64,000 bases of DNA from UBA10649 sp963700255 (GTDB taxonomy: Bacteria; Actinomycetota; Actinomycetes; S36-B12), in the NCBI GenBank assembly GCA_963700255.1, contig CAVOWW010000018.1, positions 163,087 through 227,086 on the forward strand. The letters run 5' to 3'. Positions 54,512 to 61,849 of the stretch are shown here, piece by piece; position 1 is the stretch's first letter, and every line of letters begins with the position of its first letter. A program made the translations under genes and the position numbers. The notes below the pieces were generated by a model. The model ran no database searches. It saw nothing but the letters and a program-made list of their open reading frames with translations, and was not told where the DNA came from.

Positions 54512-55476
54512 TCAGCGCACCGCCTTCGCGAGGCGCTTACGGCACTCGGTCTTCGCGATCCGCACGAAACGCTGCGCGGCCGGCATCGGCGTGGCCCCCC
54601 TCTGCGTGGCGATGAGGATGGTGCGCGGGTCGAGCGGGGGATCGAGTCGCTTGATCACGATGCCGGGATCGGATGTGTCCACGGCGAGCAGCGGCATCAC
54701 GGCCGGACCCATGCCGGCGCGGACCATTCCCTGCATGGCTCCGTTGTCGTTGGAGCGGAACACGTACCGCGGCTTCACCCCGTGCGCCCGGAGCTGGTCG
54801 TCGATGGGGTCCCGTCCGCGACTGGGCGGGTTCTGGCCCACCATCGACACGCCGGAGAGCTCCCGCGTCGGGAAGGCCTTGCTGGGGAACCGGGCTGCGA
54901 AGTCACCGTCGGCCCCCAGCACGACCACGTACGGGTCGAACCCGAGGTCCACGACGTCCAGGCGGCTGTCCTCATACGGTCCCTGCAGGAACGTGACGTC
55001 GATCTCTCCCTCCACGAGCTCCTCGGTGAGGTCATCGTTGAGGTCGTGCTCCACGAGGGTGATGGCGAGGTCCGGGGCGACCACCCGCATCTCGCGGACG
55101 AGCTCGGGCAGCAGCTGGACCGACACGCTCTGGTAGGTGCCGATGCGCAGGCGGCCGGCCGTGCCGGACGCCAGGTCGCCGAGCTCGGTCTCGGCCAGCT
55201 CGAGCCGCTCGGCGATGGCGTCGGCATGTCGGAGCAGCAGCCGTCCGGCCGGCGTCAGGGTCACCGGTCGGGGCCCCCGGGCCGGTCGAAGAGCGACTGC
55301 CCGATGGCGGCTTCGAGGCCGGCGATCTGCTGGCTGATGGCGGCCTGGGAGTACCGCAGGATGTCGGCGGCCCCGATGAAGGAGCCCTCCTCGGCGATTG
55401 CCCTCAGTGCGCGCAGGTGTCTGAGCTCGACGTCGTCGAATGCCATGACCATCAGCATAGCCATAACCATAAGCAT
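54512..55476 (-). pseudogene. LysR-family regulator, one frameshift and repeated ATG start
   Basis: About 321 residues. The N-terminal HTH (LRALRAIAEEGSFIGAADIL, then YSQAAISQQIAGLEAAIGQS) ends out of frame at PGGPDR. The effector domain (LRIGTYQSVSVQLLPELV, VGFDPYVVVLG-like segments, MVRAGMGPAVMPLLAVD) is in the next frame. A missing base in the CCCGGGGGCCCC run near 55270 restores RPGGPRPVTLTPAG. Six in-frame ATG codons occur every six bases from 55476 to 55446, so the true start is undecidable; 55446 (MAFDDVEL) matches homologues best. It is divergent from the gene at 55559. Confidence 0.8.
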
Positions 55477-55558
55477 GAGTGAACGACACGATTAAGAAAC
55501 ATCATTTCTCATTATGTCGATGGACTCGTACCATTGACGTAGACGAAAGGAGCACCAC

Positions 55559-55834
55559 ATGAACCTCGCCACGCACACCACGACCGCTCGCATCAAGTCC
55601 CTTGACTTCGTGCTCGAGGCGGACGGCATCGCCGGTGACCCGGTCAACCTGCTGCTCCTCGCCCATACCGCGCGCGATCTCGGCGTGAACGAGCTGCTCG
55701 TGTCGATCATGGTCGACGAGGACGAGCCCGAGGTGGCCCGCATCCGCGCGTACGCGCGAGTGGCCGTCCAGGTCGGCGCCCGCCTGCACGAGGCAGCGCC
55801 CGTCGAGCATCGCGAGCTGCAGCCCGCCTGCTGA
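55559..55834 (+). CDS. Small conserved-looking protein, unknown function
   Basis: A 91-residue soluble protein starting MNLATHTTTARIKSLDFVLE, with AAAGGAG at ideal spacing. The sequence is an even mix of helices (PVNLLLLAHTARDLGVNEL, ARIRAYARVAVQVGARLHEA) with no known motif. It is divergent from the LysR gene across an 82-base AT-richer region that includes GAAACATCATTTC, a candidate LysR-type T-N-A site. It may be a LysR target. Function unknown. Confidence 0.65.
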   Translation: MNLATHTTTARIKSLDFVLEADGIAGDPVNLLLLAHTARDLGVNELLVSIMVDEDEPEVARIRAYARVAVQVGARLHEAAPVEHRELQPAC

Positions 55835-55882
55835 CACGTGGCACAGCAATGAGGGGCGGGTCCGAAAGGACCCGCCCCTCAT
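55826..55882. terminator. Hairpin terminator, copy 1 of a 57-bp repeat
   Basis: ATGAGGGGCGGGTCC (55849-55863) pairs with GGACCCGCCCCTCAT (55868-55882) around GAAA. The 57-base segment 55826-55882 recurs at 56018-56074 with a single difference in the loop. It lies just beyond the stop of the 91-residue gene. Confidence 0.85.
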
Positions 55883-55947
55883 CCTTGCCCCACCTGCCCT
55901 CGAGGCGGCCTTCTCGGCGGCCCACGCGACCCCGCTGTCCCCTCCGT

Positions 55948-56005
55948 CGAGTGCGCAGTTGTGGCCCGGTCCGGGGCACTCGTGCGGGCCACAACTGCGC
56001 ACTCG
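55948..56005. repeat. 21-bp perfect inverted repeat
   Basis: The 21-base arm 55948-55968 (beginning CGAGTGCGCAGTTGTGG) is perfectly complementary to 55985-56005, with a 16-base loop. It sits centrally between two copies of the same terminator hairpin, in a 254-base non-coding gap between convergent genes. It may be a dispersed intergenic palindrome. Confidence 0.85.
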
Positions 56006-56017
56006 GCAGGGGTGCCG

Positions 56018-56080
56018 GCCTGCTGACACGTGGCACAGCAATGAGGGGCGGGTCCGTAAGGACCCGCCCCTCATTGCTGT
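56018..56080. terminator. Hairpin terminator, copy 2, 21-bp stem
   Basis: This is the second copy of the 57-base repeat (56018-56074). Here the stem extends to 21 bp (56035-56055 with 56060-56080) around GTAA, so it is a stronger hairpin than copy 1. It is eight bases from the stop of the minus-strand membrane gene and probably serves that gene. Confidence 0.85.
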
Positions 56081-56088
56081 CTGTCGTG

Positions 56089-56529
56089 CTAGGCGGCCTT
56101 CGCGCCGCCCACTCGCCCGGCGAGGTTCAGCAGGGCAACGCCGATCAGGACGAACACGATCCCCACGCCGATCGCCATGGCGGATACGCCGAAGGCGAGC
56201 ACCGAGGTGAACAGCGATGCGCGGAGGAACGAGCCGTTCATCGCGACCTCGCGCAGCGGGTCCTCGCGGTCGAGCTCGGCGTAGGTCTTGCCACCGGTGG
56301 CCTCGAGGGCGTGGGTCTGGATGATCTGGGCCTCGCAGTACGCGGCGAACGGTCCGCTGACCGCCTGGCCGCCGAGGCAGGCGTCCTCCGACACAGTGAT
56401 GCGCTCGTCAGCCAGCGTGGTGCTGACCTGCGCGTAGGTCACTGCTCCGGCGAGCACCATGAGGGCACCGATCACCATGACGACGATGCTGATCCACTTG
56501 GCGGATCCGGAACCTGAGTTGTTGGACAT
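56089..56529 (-). CDS. Two-TM envelope protein (family often misnamed LigA)
   Basis: A 146-residue protein with membrane helices near residues 12-35 (SIVVMVIGALMVLAGAVTYA) and 105-130 (LFTSVLAFGVSAMAIGVG), joined by a conserved extracellular loop (LADERITVSEDA, ALEATGGKTYAELDREDP, MNGSFLRASLF). This family is widespread in actinobacteria and frequently annotated as aromatic ring-opening dioxygenase LigA, which its sequence does not support. The ATG has GGGAGGC upstream. Function unknown. The 199 bases upstream hold a 10-bp direct repeat, GTCAACTATC. Confidence 0.8.
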   Translation of the reverse strand: MSNNSGSGSAKWISIVVMVIGALMVLAGAVTYAQVSTTLADERITVSEDACLGGQAVSGPFAAYCEAQIIQTHALEATGGKTYAELDREDPLREVAMNGSFLRASLFTSVLAFGVSAMAIGVGIVFVLIGVALLNLAGRVGGAKAA

Positions 56530-56728
56530 GTGTAGTGCCTCCCCACGTCGGCCAACCATTGACCGACGGGTTCACTCTCCTCTGCCCCGGTACTGAGGGG
56601 AAGCATTTGCGACGTCAACTATCGGTGTCGCAGGCAGCTTGGGACCAAAGTCCGTCGCCCATGGGGGACGTAGGGCTGCTGAATGGTCAACTATCTGGAT
56701 GACACTCGGGACGGAGGTCCCGTTTGAG

Positions 56729-57490
56729 TCACGGCAGGACGCGATGGACCTTGTGCTGGGCGGCCTGCGCGACCGGGCGCACCACGAGCAGGTCGATGTT
56801 GACGTGCGCCGGCAGGGTGGCCACCCAGGCGACGGTCGCGGCCACGTCGTCCGCCGTGAGCGGCTCGGCCACCCCGGCGTACACGGCGGCCGCACGCTCG
56901 GCATCGCCGCCGAAGCGGTTCACGGCGAACTCGTCCGTGCGCACCATGCCCGGGGCGATCTCGGTGACGCGGACGGGCTGGCCGCACAGCTCCAGCCTGA
57001 GGGTGCCGGCGACCGCGGCGACGGCGTGCTTGGCAGCGACGTAGCTGCCGCCGTTCTCGTAGGCGATCCGGCCCGCCGTCGAGCCCATGAGCACGACGAG
57101 GCCACGGCCGGACGCGATGAGTCGGGGGAGGAGGGACTGCACCGTCCGCACCGCGCCGAGGACGTTCACCTCGTAGGCCCGGCTCCAGGCATCGAGGTCC
57201 GCGTCGGCCACGGCGGCGGCGTCGAAGGCTCCGCCCGCGTTCGCGACCAGCACCGTCAGGTCCTCATCGGCGAGTGACGCCGCGAGCGCTGCGACGCTCG
57301 CCGGGTCCGTCACGTCCAGCGCCCGAGCCTCGATGCGCGGGTCCTCGGCCGCAAGGGCGGCGAGCCGATCGACGCGGCGGGCGGCCGCGATCACGCGATA
57401 TCCCTCCCGGGCCAGGGCTCGCGCCGTCGCCGCACCGATCCCGCTGCTGGCGCCCGTGACGACCGCAGTCCCGCGCGTTGTCTTCTCCAT
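56729..57490 (-). CDS. Short-chain dehydrogenase/reductase
   Basis: A 253-residue SDR of the YdfG/serine-dehydrogenase-like group. It has GASSGIG (residues 13-19), the ANAGG motif, Ser in LMGSTAGRIAY, and the active site YVAAKH. VTEIAPGMVRTDEF in the C-terminal half is typical. The likely cofactor is NADP and the substrate is probably a small hydroxy acid or alcohol. AAGGAGAGACCC precedes the ATG. It is 24 bases downstream of the GntR gene on the same strand, so the two form a likely operon. Confidence 0.9.
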   Translation of the reverse strand: MEKTTRGTAVVTGASSGIGAATARALAREGYRVIAAARRVDRLAALAAEDPRIEARALDVTDPASVAALAASLADEDLTVLVANAGGAFDAAAVADADLDAWSRAYEVNVLGAVRTVQSLLPRLIASGRGLVVLMGSTAGRIAYENGGSYVAAKHAVAAVAGTLRLELCGQPVRVTEIAPGMVRTDEFAVNRFGGDAERAAAVYAGVAEPLTADDVAATVAWVATLPAHVNIDLLVVRPVAQAAQHKVHRVLP

Positions 57491-57514
57491 GGGTCTCTCC
57501 TTGGCGTCGAGGGC

Positions 57515-58249
57515 TCAGCGGCAGACGAGGGTCGTGTCGAAGGAGTGGGCGTCCGCCCGGTAGCAGTGCTCGGCGTACTCGACCGCACGTCCGCCGTCAT
57601 CGAAGGCGGTGCGCTCCATCGTGAGCAGGGGAGCACCGGTCTTCACGCCGAGCAGGAGACCCTCGGGTCGGGTGGCGGCCCTCGCCCCGATGCGCTGGTC
57701 CGCGATGCGCAGGTGCACGCCCGATCGGCGCAGCAGCGCGTAGAGGCCGGTCGCCGACAGCCGGTCCGCATCGAGATCCACCAGCCCCAGCGGGATCCAG
57801 TTGCGCATGATGGCCAGCGGAACGTCGTGCTGGAGCCGCAGTCGCTCGACGTAGGTGACCGTGCTTCCGCGCGCGATGCTCAGGGCCGCGGCAACGTGCG
57901 CCTCCGCGGGCGCCTCCCGCAGGGCGAGCACCTGGGTGCTCGGGTGGTGGTCGGCGGCGGCGAGGTCGTCGAAGAGGCTCGTCAGCTCGAGTGGCCGGCT
58001 GAACTGCGCGGCCACCACCTGGGTGCCGACGCCTCGGCGGCGCACGAGCAGTCCCTTGCTCACCAGCTCCTGGACGGCCTGGCGCACCGTGGGCCGGCCC
58101 AGCCCGAGGCGCTCGGCCAGGTCGGTCTCGGTGTCGATGCGGTCGCCGGGGCGCAGCCGGCCGTCGCGGATGGCGTCCTCGAGCTGCTGAGCCAGCTGGA
58201 AGTACAGCGGCACGCGGCTGCTGCGATCCAGGGACAGGTCCAGCGACAT
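57515..58249 (-). CDS. GntR-family regulator with UTRA domain
   Basis: A 244-residue HutC-type GntR regulator. The winged HTH is in residues 10-75 (QLEDAIRDGRLRPGDRIDTE, LAERLGLGRPTVRQAVQELV), and a UTRA effector domain follows (AALSIARGSTVTYVERLRL, PLLTMERTAFDDGGRAVEY). The ATG follows TAGCCT by six bases, a leaderless layout. It diverges from the MMSDH-transaldolase operon across 104 bases that contain that operon's promoter, so it is the probable regulator of the operon, responding to a sugar or sugar phosphate. Confidence 0.92.
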   Translation of the reverse strand: MSLDLSLDRSSRVPLYFQLAQQLEDAIRDGRLRPGDRIDTETDLAERLGLGRPTVRQAVQELVSKGLLVRRRGVGTQVVAAQFSRPLELTSLFDDLAAADHHPSTQVLALREAPAEAHVAAALSIARGSTVTYVERLRLQHDVPLAIMRNWIPLGLVDLDADRLSATGLYALLRRSGVHLRIADQRIGARAATRPEGLLLGVKTGAPLLTMERTAFDDGGRAVEYAEHCYRADAHSFDTTLVCR

Positions 58250-58273
58250 GGTCCGAGGCTAGGCCGACTGCGT

Positions 58274-58320
58274 GACTTTGTAAAGACATATTGACGTTTG
58301 CTTGAGGCCCGGCCTAGACT
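58274..58320 (+). promoter_or_regulatory. Promoter and candidate GntR site of the MMSDH operon
   Basis: TTGACG (58291-58296) and TAGACT (58315-58320) are separated by 18 bases, a good housekeeping promoter. Immediately before it, TTTGTAAAGACATATTGAC (58277-58295) contains a TGT-N4-ACA half-symmetric site, a plausible GntR operator. Transcription would begin near 58327, giving a leader of about 27 bases. Confidence 0.6.
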
Positions 58321-58353
58321 CGTGCCGACCCTTCACACCGGAAGCAGGCGACC

Positions 58354-59847
58354 ATGACCGCACGCGTCACCCACTGGATCAACGGACGACTCTGGGAGGG
58401 GGCGGCGGAGCGCACCGGCGACGTCTACGACCCCGCCACCGGACAGGTGACCAAGAAGGTCGACTTCGCGTCCCGGGCGGTCCTCGATGAGGCGGTCGCC
58501 GCGGCCAAGGCCGCGTTCCCTGAGTGGCGGGACACCTCGCTGACCAAGCGAGCGCAGATCCTGTTCGCGTTCCGGGAGCTGCTCAACGCCAACAAGGAGA
58601 CCGTCGCCGCGCTCATCACCGACGAGCACGGCAAGGTCCTGAGCGATGCCCTGGGCGAGGTGACCCGCGGACAGGAGGTCGTCGAGTTCGCCTGCGGCAT
58701 CCCGCACCTCATGAAGGGCGGCTTCTCGGAGGGAGTGTCGAACGGCGTCGACTCCTACTCGATCCGCCAGCCCCTTGGCGTCGTCGGCATCATCTCCCCG
58801 TTCAACTTCCCCGCCATGGTGCCGATGTGGTTCTTCCCGATCGCGATCGCCACGGGCAACACGGTGATCGTGAAGCCGAGCGAGAAGGATCCCTCGGCGA
58901 TCATGTACGTGGCCGAGCTCTGGAAGAGGGCCGGCCTGCCGGACGGCGTGTTCAACGTCGTCCACGGCGACAAGGAGGCTGTCGACGGACTCCTGGAGAA
59001 CCCAGACGTCAAGAGCATCTCCTTCGTGGGATCCACCCCGATCGCCCAGTACATCTACTCGACGGGAACCGCGAACGGCAAGCGGGTCCAGGCCCTCGGT
59101 GGAGCCAAGAACCACATGCTCGTGCTGCCGGATGCCGATCTCGAGCTCGCTGCCGACCAGGCGATCAATGCGGGCTTCGGATCGGCAGGTGAGCGCTGCA
59201 TGGCGATCTCGGTGGTCCTCGCGGTCGAGCCGATCGGCGACGCTCTCGTCGCCAAGATCGCCGAGCGGATGCCCCAGCTGCGCACCGGCGACGGCCGCCG
59301 GGGCTGCGACATGGGCCCCCTGGTCACCGGGGTCCATCGGGACAAGGTGAGGTCGTACGTGGATGCGGGCGAGGCTGCCGGCGCGACCCTGGTGGTCGAC
59401 GGCCGGGTGCTCGACGTCGACGGCGACGAGGCCGGCTTCTGGCTGCAGCCCACGCTGTTCGACAACGTGACGCCGGACATGAGCATCTACACGGACGAGA
59501 TCTTCGGACCCGTGCTGAGCGTCGTCCGGGTGCCCTCCTTCGAGGCCGGCGTGCAGCTGATCAACGACCATCCCTACGGCAACGGCACGGCGATCTTCAC
59601 CAACGACGGCGGGGCCGCACGTCGGTTCCAGAACGAGATCGAGGTCGGCATGATCGGCATCAACGTGCCGATCCCCGTGCCGATGGCGTACTACTCGTTC
59701 GGCGGCTGGAAGGCCTCGCTGTTCGGAGACACGCACGCGCACGGCGCCGAGGGCGTCCACTTCTTCACCCGGGGCAAGGTCATCACGAGTCGCTGGCTGG
59801 ACCCCAGCCATGGTGGCATCAACCTCGGCTTCCCGACCCAGTCCTGA
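58354..59847 (+). CDS. mmsA: Methylmalonate-semialdehyde dehydrogenase (CoA-acylating)
   Basis: A 497-residue CoA-dependent aldehyde dehydrogenase converting malonate or methylmalonate semialdehyde to acetyl-CoA or propionyl-CoA, CO2 and NADH (the IolA/MmsA type). The nucleophile is Cys282 in GERCMA. The usual general-base Glu is replaced, with GGAKNHM at 249-255, a hallmark of this CoA-acylating group. PFNFPAMVPMWF lies near 149. It is the first gene of an operon with transaldolase (10 bases later), a Cgl0159-like aldolase and PhyH. That partner set recalls inositol catabolism, but the usual IolBCDE genes are absent from the window. Confidence 0.92.
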   Translation: MTARVTHWINGRLWEGAAERTGDVYDPATGQVTKKVDFASRAVLDEAVAAAKAAFPEWRDTSLTKRAQILFAFRELLNANKETVAALITDEHGKVLSDALGEVTRGQEVVEFACGIPHLMKGGFSEGVSNGVDSYSIRQPLGVVGIISPFNFPAMVPMWFFPIAIATGNTVIVKPSEKDPSAIMYVAELWKRAGLPDGVFNVVHGDKEAVDGLLENPDVKSISFVGSTPIAQYIYSTGTANGKRVQALGGAKNHMLVLPDADLELAADQAINAGFGSAGERCMAISVVLAVEPIGDALVAKIAERMPQLRTGDGRRGCDMGPLVTGVHRDKVRSYVDAGEAAGATLVVDGRVLDVDGDEAGFWLQPTLFDNVTPDMSIYTDEIFGPVLSVVRVPSFEAGVQLINDHPYGNGTAIFTNDGGAARRFQNEIEVGMIGINVPIPVPMAYYSFGGWKASLFGDTHAHGAEGVHFFTRGKVITSRWLDPSHGGINLGFPTQS

Positions 59848-59857
59848 GGAGGGCACC

Positions 59858-60943
59858 GTGACGACCCCCGCTGTGGAGTCACCGCTCCTGCGCATGACCC
59901 AGACGACGCCGACCTGCCTGTGGAACGACTCGGCCGACCCCGTCGAGCTGGCGCAGGCGATCGGCTGGGGGGCGGTCGGAGCGACCTGCAACCCGGTCAT
60001 CGCCCTCGCTGCGCTCAAGGCGGACGCGCCCACGTGGGTGGCGCGGATCCGCGAGTACGCGGCCGAGCACCCGACGGCCACCGAGGACGAGATCGGCTGG
60101 GCGATGGTCAAGCGCCTGTCCGTGGAGGCGGCGGCGCTGCTCAAGCCCGCGTTCGAGCGGTACGGGGGTGTCAATGGCCGGCTGTCGATCCAGACGGATC
60201 CCCGGTTCTACCGCGACACGGCCGCGGTGATCGAGCAGGCCGTCGAGTTCGCGTCCCTCGCACCGAACATGATCGTGAAGATCCCGGTGACGGCAGCAGG
60301 GATCGAGGCGTTCGAGGAGGCCACCTACCGGGGCGTGAGCGTCAACGCGACGGTGTCCTTCACGCTGCCGCAGGCGATCGCCGTGGCCGAGGCAGTCGAG
60401 CGGGGCCTGCGCCGCAGGGAGGCCGAGGGCCTCGACGTCAGCACCATGGGCCCGGTCTGCACGATCATGGTCGGCCGCACGGACGACTGGATGCGCGTCT
60501 CGGCCGAGCGCGACCAGATCACCGTCGATCCGGGGATCACCGAGTGGGCGGGCGTCGCGGTCTTCAAGAAGGCCTACCGGCTGTACCAGGAGCGGGGCTA
60601 CCGCACGCGCCTGCTCTCGGCGGCCTTCCGCAACCACATGCACTGGAGCGAGTTCATCGGCGGCGACGTCGTCATCTCCCCGCCGTTCGGCTGGCAGAAG
60701 CGGATCAACGCGAGCCGGATCGAGCCCACCCACCGGCTCGACGACCCGGTCGACCCGCGCATCGTCGAGGACCTCTACGACAACTTCCCGGAGTTCCGCA
60801 AGGCCTACGACGAGGATGGCCTGAGCCCTGAGGAGTTCACGCACTACGGCGCCACGGCTCGCACGCTCCGGCAGTTCCTGACGGCCAACACCGAGCTCGA
60901 GGCCTTCGTCCGCGACGTGACGCTCCCCAACCCCGACAAGTAG
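59858..60943 (+). CDS. Transaldolase-family protein
   Basis: A 361-residue class I aldolase of the transaldolase superfamily. The Schiff-base lysine is Lys141 in NMIVKIPVTAAG, followed by VSVNATVSFTLPQAIAVAEA. The protein begins with TPTCLWNDSADPVELAQAI, including the conserved Asn and Asp at strand 1, and contains HMHWSEFIGGDVVISPPF. It is longer than typical short transaldolases and resembles the group found near inositol or sugar-catabolic genes. It could transfer a three-carbon ketol unit or act as a plain aldolase. GAGGAGGGC precedes the GTG. It is co-transcribed with MMSDH. Confidence 0.85.
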   Translation: MTTPAVESPLLRMTQTTPTCLWNDSADPVELAQAIGWGAVGATCNPVIALAALKADAPTWVARIREYAAEHPTATEDEIGWAMVKRLSVEAAALLKPAFERYGGVNGRLSIQTDPRFYRDTAAVIEQAVEFASLAPNMIVKIPVTAAGIEAFEEATYRGVSVNATVSFTLPQAIAVAEAVERGLRRREAEGLDVSTMGPVCTIMVGRTDDWMRVSAERDQITVDPGITEWAGVAVFKKAYRLYQERGYRTRLLSAAFRNHMHWSEFIGGDVVISPPFGWQKRINASRIEPTHRLDDPVDPRIVEDLYDNFPEFRKAYDEDGLSPEEFTHYGATARTLRQFLTANTELEAFVRDVTLPNPDK

Positions 60944-60952
60944 TCTGCGGCG

Positions 60953-61837
60953 ATGGACCGCGAGGTGTTCGACGAGCGGCTCACGTCGGTGCGCGAGACC
61001 CGTGCCCGGCTGCCCGAGCTCGTGCGCAACCGGCACGCCACCCGCCGCCGCCGCCCGGTCGCGGGCCATGACGGACGGCTCCTCCTCATCGAGGCCGACG
61101 CCCCGGCCGCCGCGAACCTCGCGGTCGGGGACTACCCGGCGGGACTCGCCGATCGGGGCGAGCTCCTGTTCCGCCTGGTCACTGCGCTCGCGCATCCGCG
61201 GGTGGACGGCGTCATCGCCGCGGTCGACGTCATCGACGACCTGCTGATGCTCGAAGCCCTCGAGGACAGGCTCGCCATCGGCTCGATGAACCATGGCGGC
61301 CTGGCGGGCTCGGTGTTCGCCCTTGACAGCCGCTTCACCGGCTACGACGCGGACACGGTGATCGTCAGTCACCTCGATGGTGGCAAGCTCAACCTGAGGA
61401 TCGACCCACTCGACGCAGTGACCGCGGGGAGCATCGAGTCCTGCGGGCACGCGGTGACGGGGCTGGCCAGCGGTAGCGTTCTCGCCCTGGTGGCGCCGTC
61501 CTGGTGCCGTCGCGTCGGCGCGGAGCTCGAGCCGGACCTGTCGGTGGACGCACTCATCCGAGCCGTCGACGTCGCATCCGGGCTGGGCGGGCGATCGCAG
61601 TTCACGTGGCTCCTCGTCCCGCCCGTCGACGACCTGGCCCACGTCATGGCGGCCACGACCTTGCCGGTGCTCCTGCTGGCCGGCGATGCGGGGGTCGAAG
61701 ACCCGCGGCTGCCGGACCTCCTGTCCCTCCCCGGCATCCATGGGATGGTGGTGCCCGAGGGGATGCTCTACCCGTCCGACGGCGACGTCCTCGCCGTGAT
61801 CGAGCGAGCGGCTGAGCTGGTGCACGCGCGGGCCTAG
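60953..61837 (+). CDS. Cgl0159-like (beta/alpha)8 aldolase
   Basis: A 294-residue DeoC/LacD-superfamily TIM-barrel protein resembling Cgl0159 from the Corynebacterium inositol cluster. Landmarks: RRRPVAGHDGRLLLIEADAP, HPRVDGVIAAVDVIDDLLML, IGSMNHGGLAGSVFALDSRF, HLDGGKLNLRIDPLDA and LPVLLLAGDAG. The Lys in DGGKLNLRID is the likely Schiff-base residue. It probably cleaves a phosphorylated sugar acid to a semialdehyde that MMSDH then consumes; this is inference. Its ATG follows TAGTCT by six bases, overlapping the transaldolase stop, so an internal leaderless start is possible. Confidence 0.82.
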   Translation: MDREVFDERLTSVRETRARLPELVRNRHATRRRRPVAGHDGRLLLIEADAPAAANLAVGDYPAGLADRGELLFRLVTALAHPRVDGVIAAVDVIDDLLMLEALEDRLAIGSMNHGGLAGSVFALDSRFTGYDADTVIVSHLDGGKLNLRIDPLDAVTAGSIESCGHAVTGLASGSVLALVAPSWCRRVGAELEPDLSVDALIRAVDVASGLGGRSQFTWLLVPPVDDLAHVMAATTLPVLLLAGDAGVEDPRLPDLLSLPGIHGMVVPEGMLYPSDGDVLAVIERAAELVHARA

Positions 61838-61849
61838 AAGGGAACGACG

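Noticed and set aside
56089..56529. Aromatic ring-opening dioxygenase LigA
   Set aside because: This name is often attached to the family, but the protein is a 146-residue two-helix membrane protein with no metal-site or dioxygenase motif.
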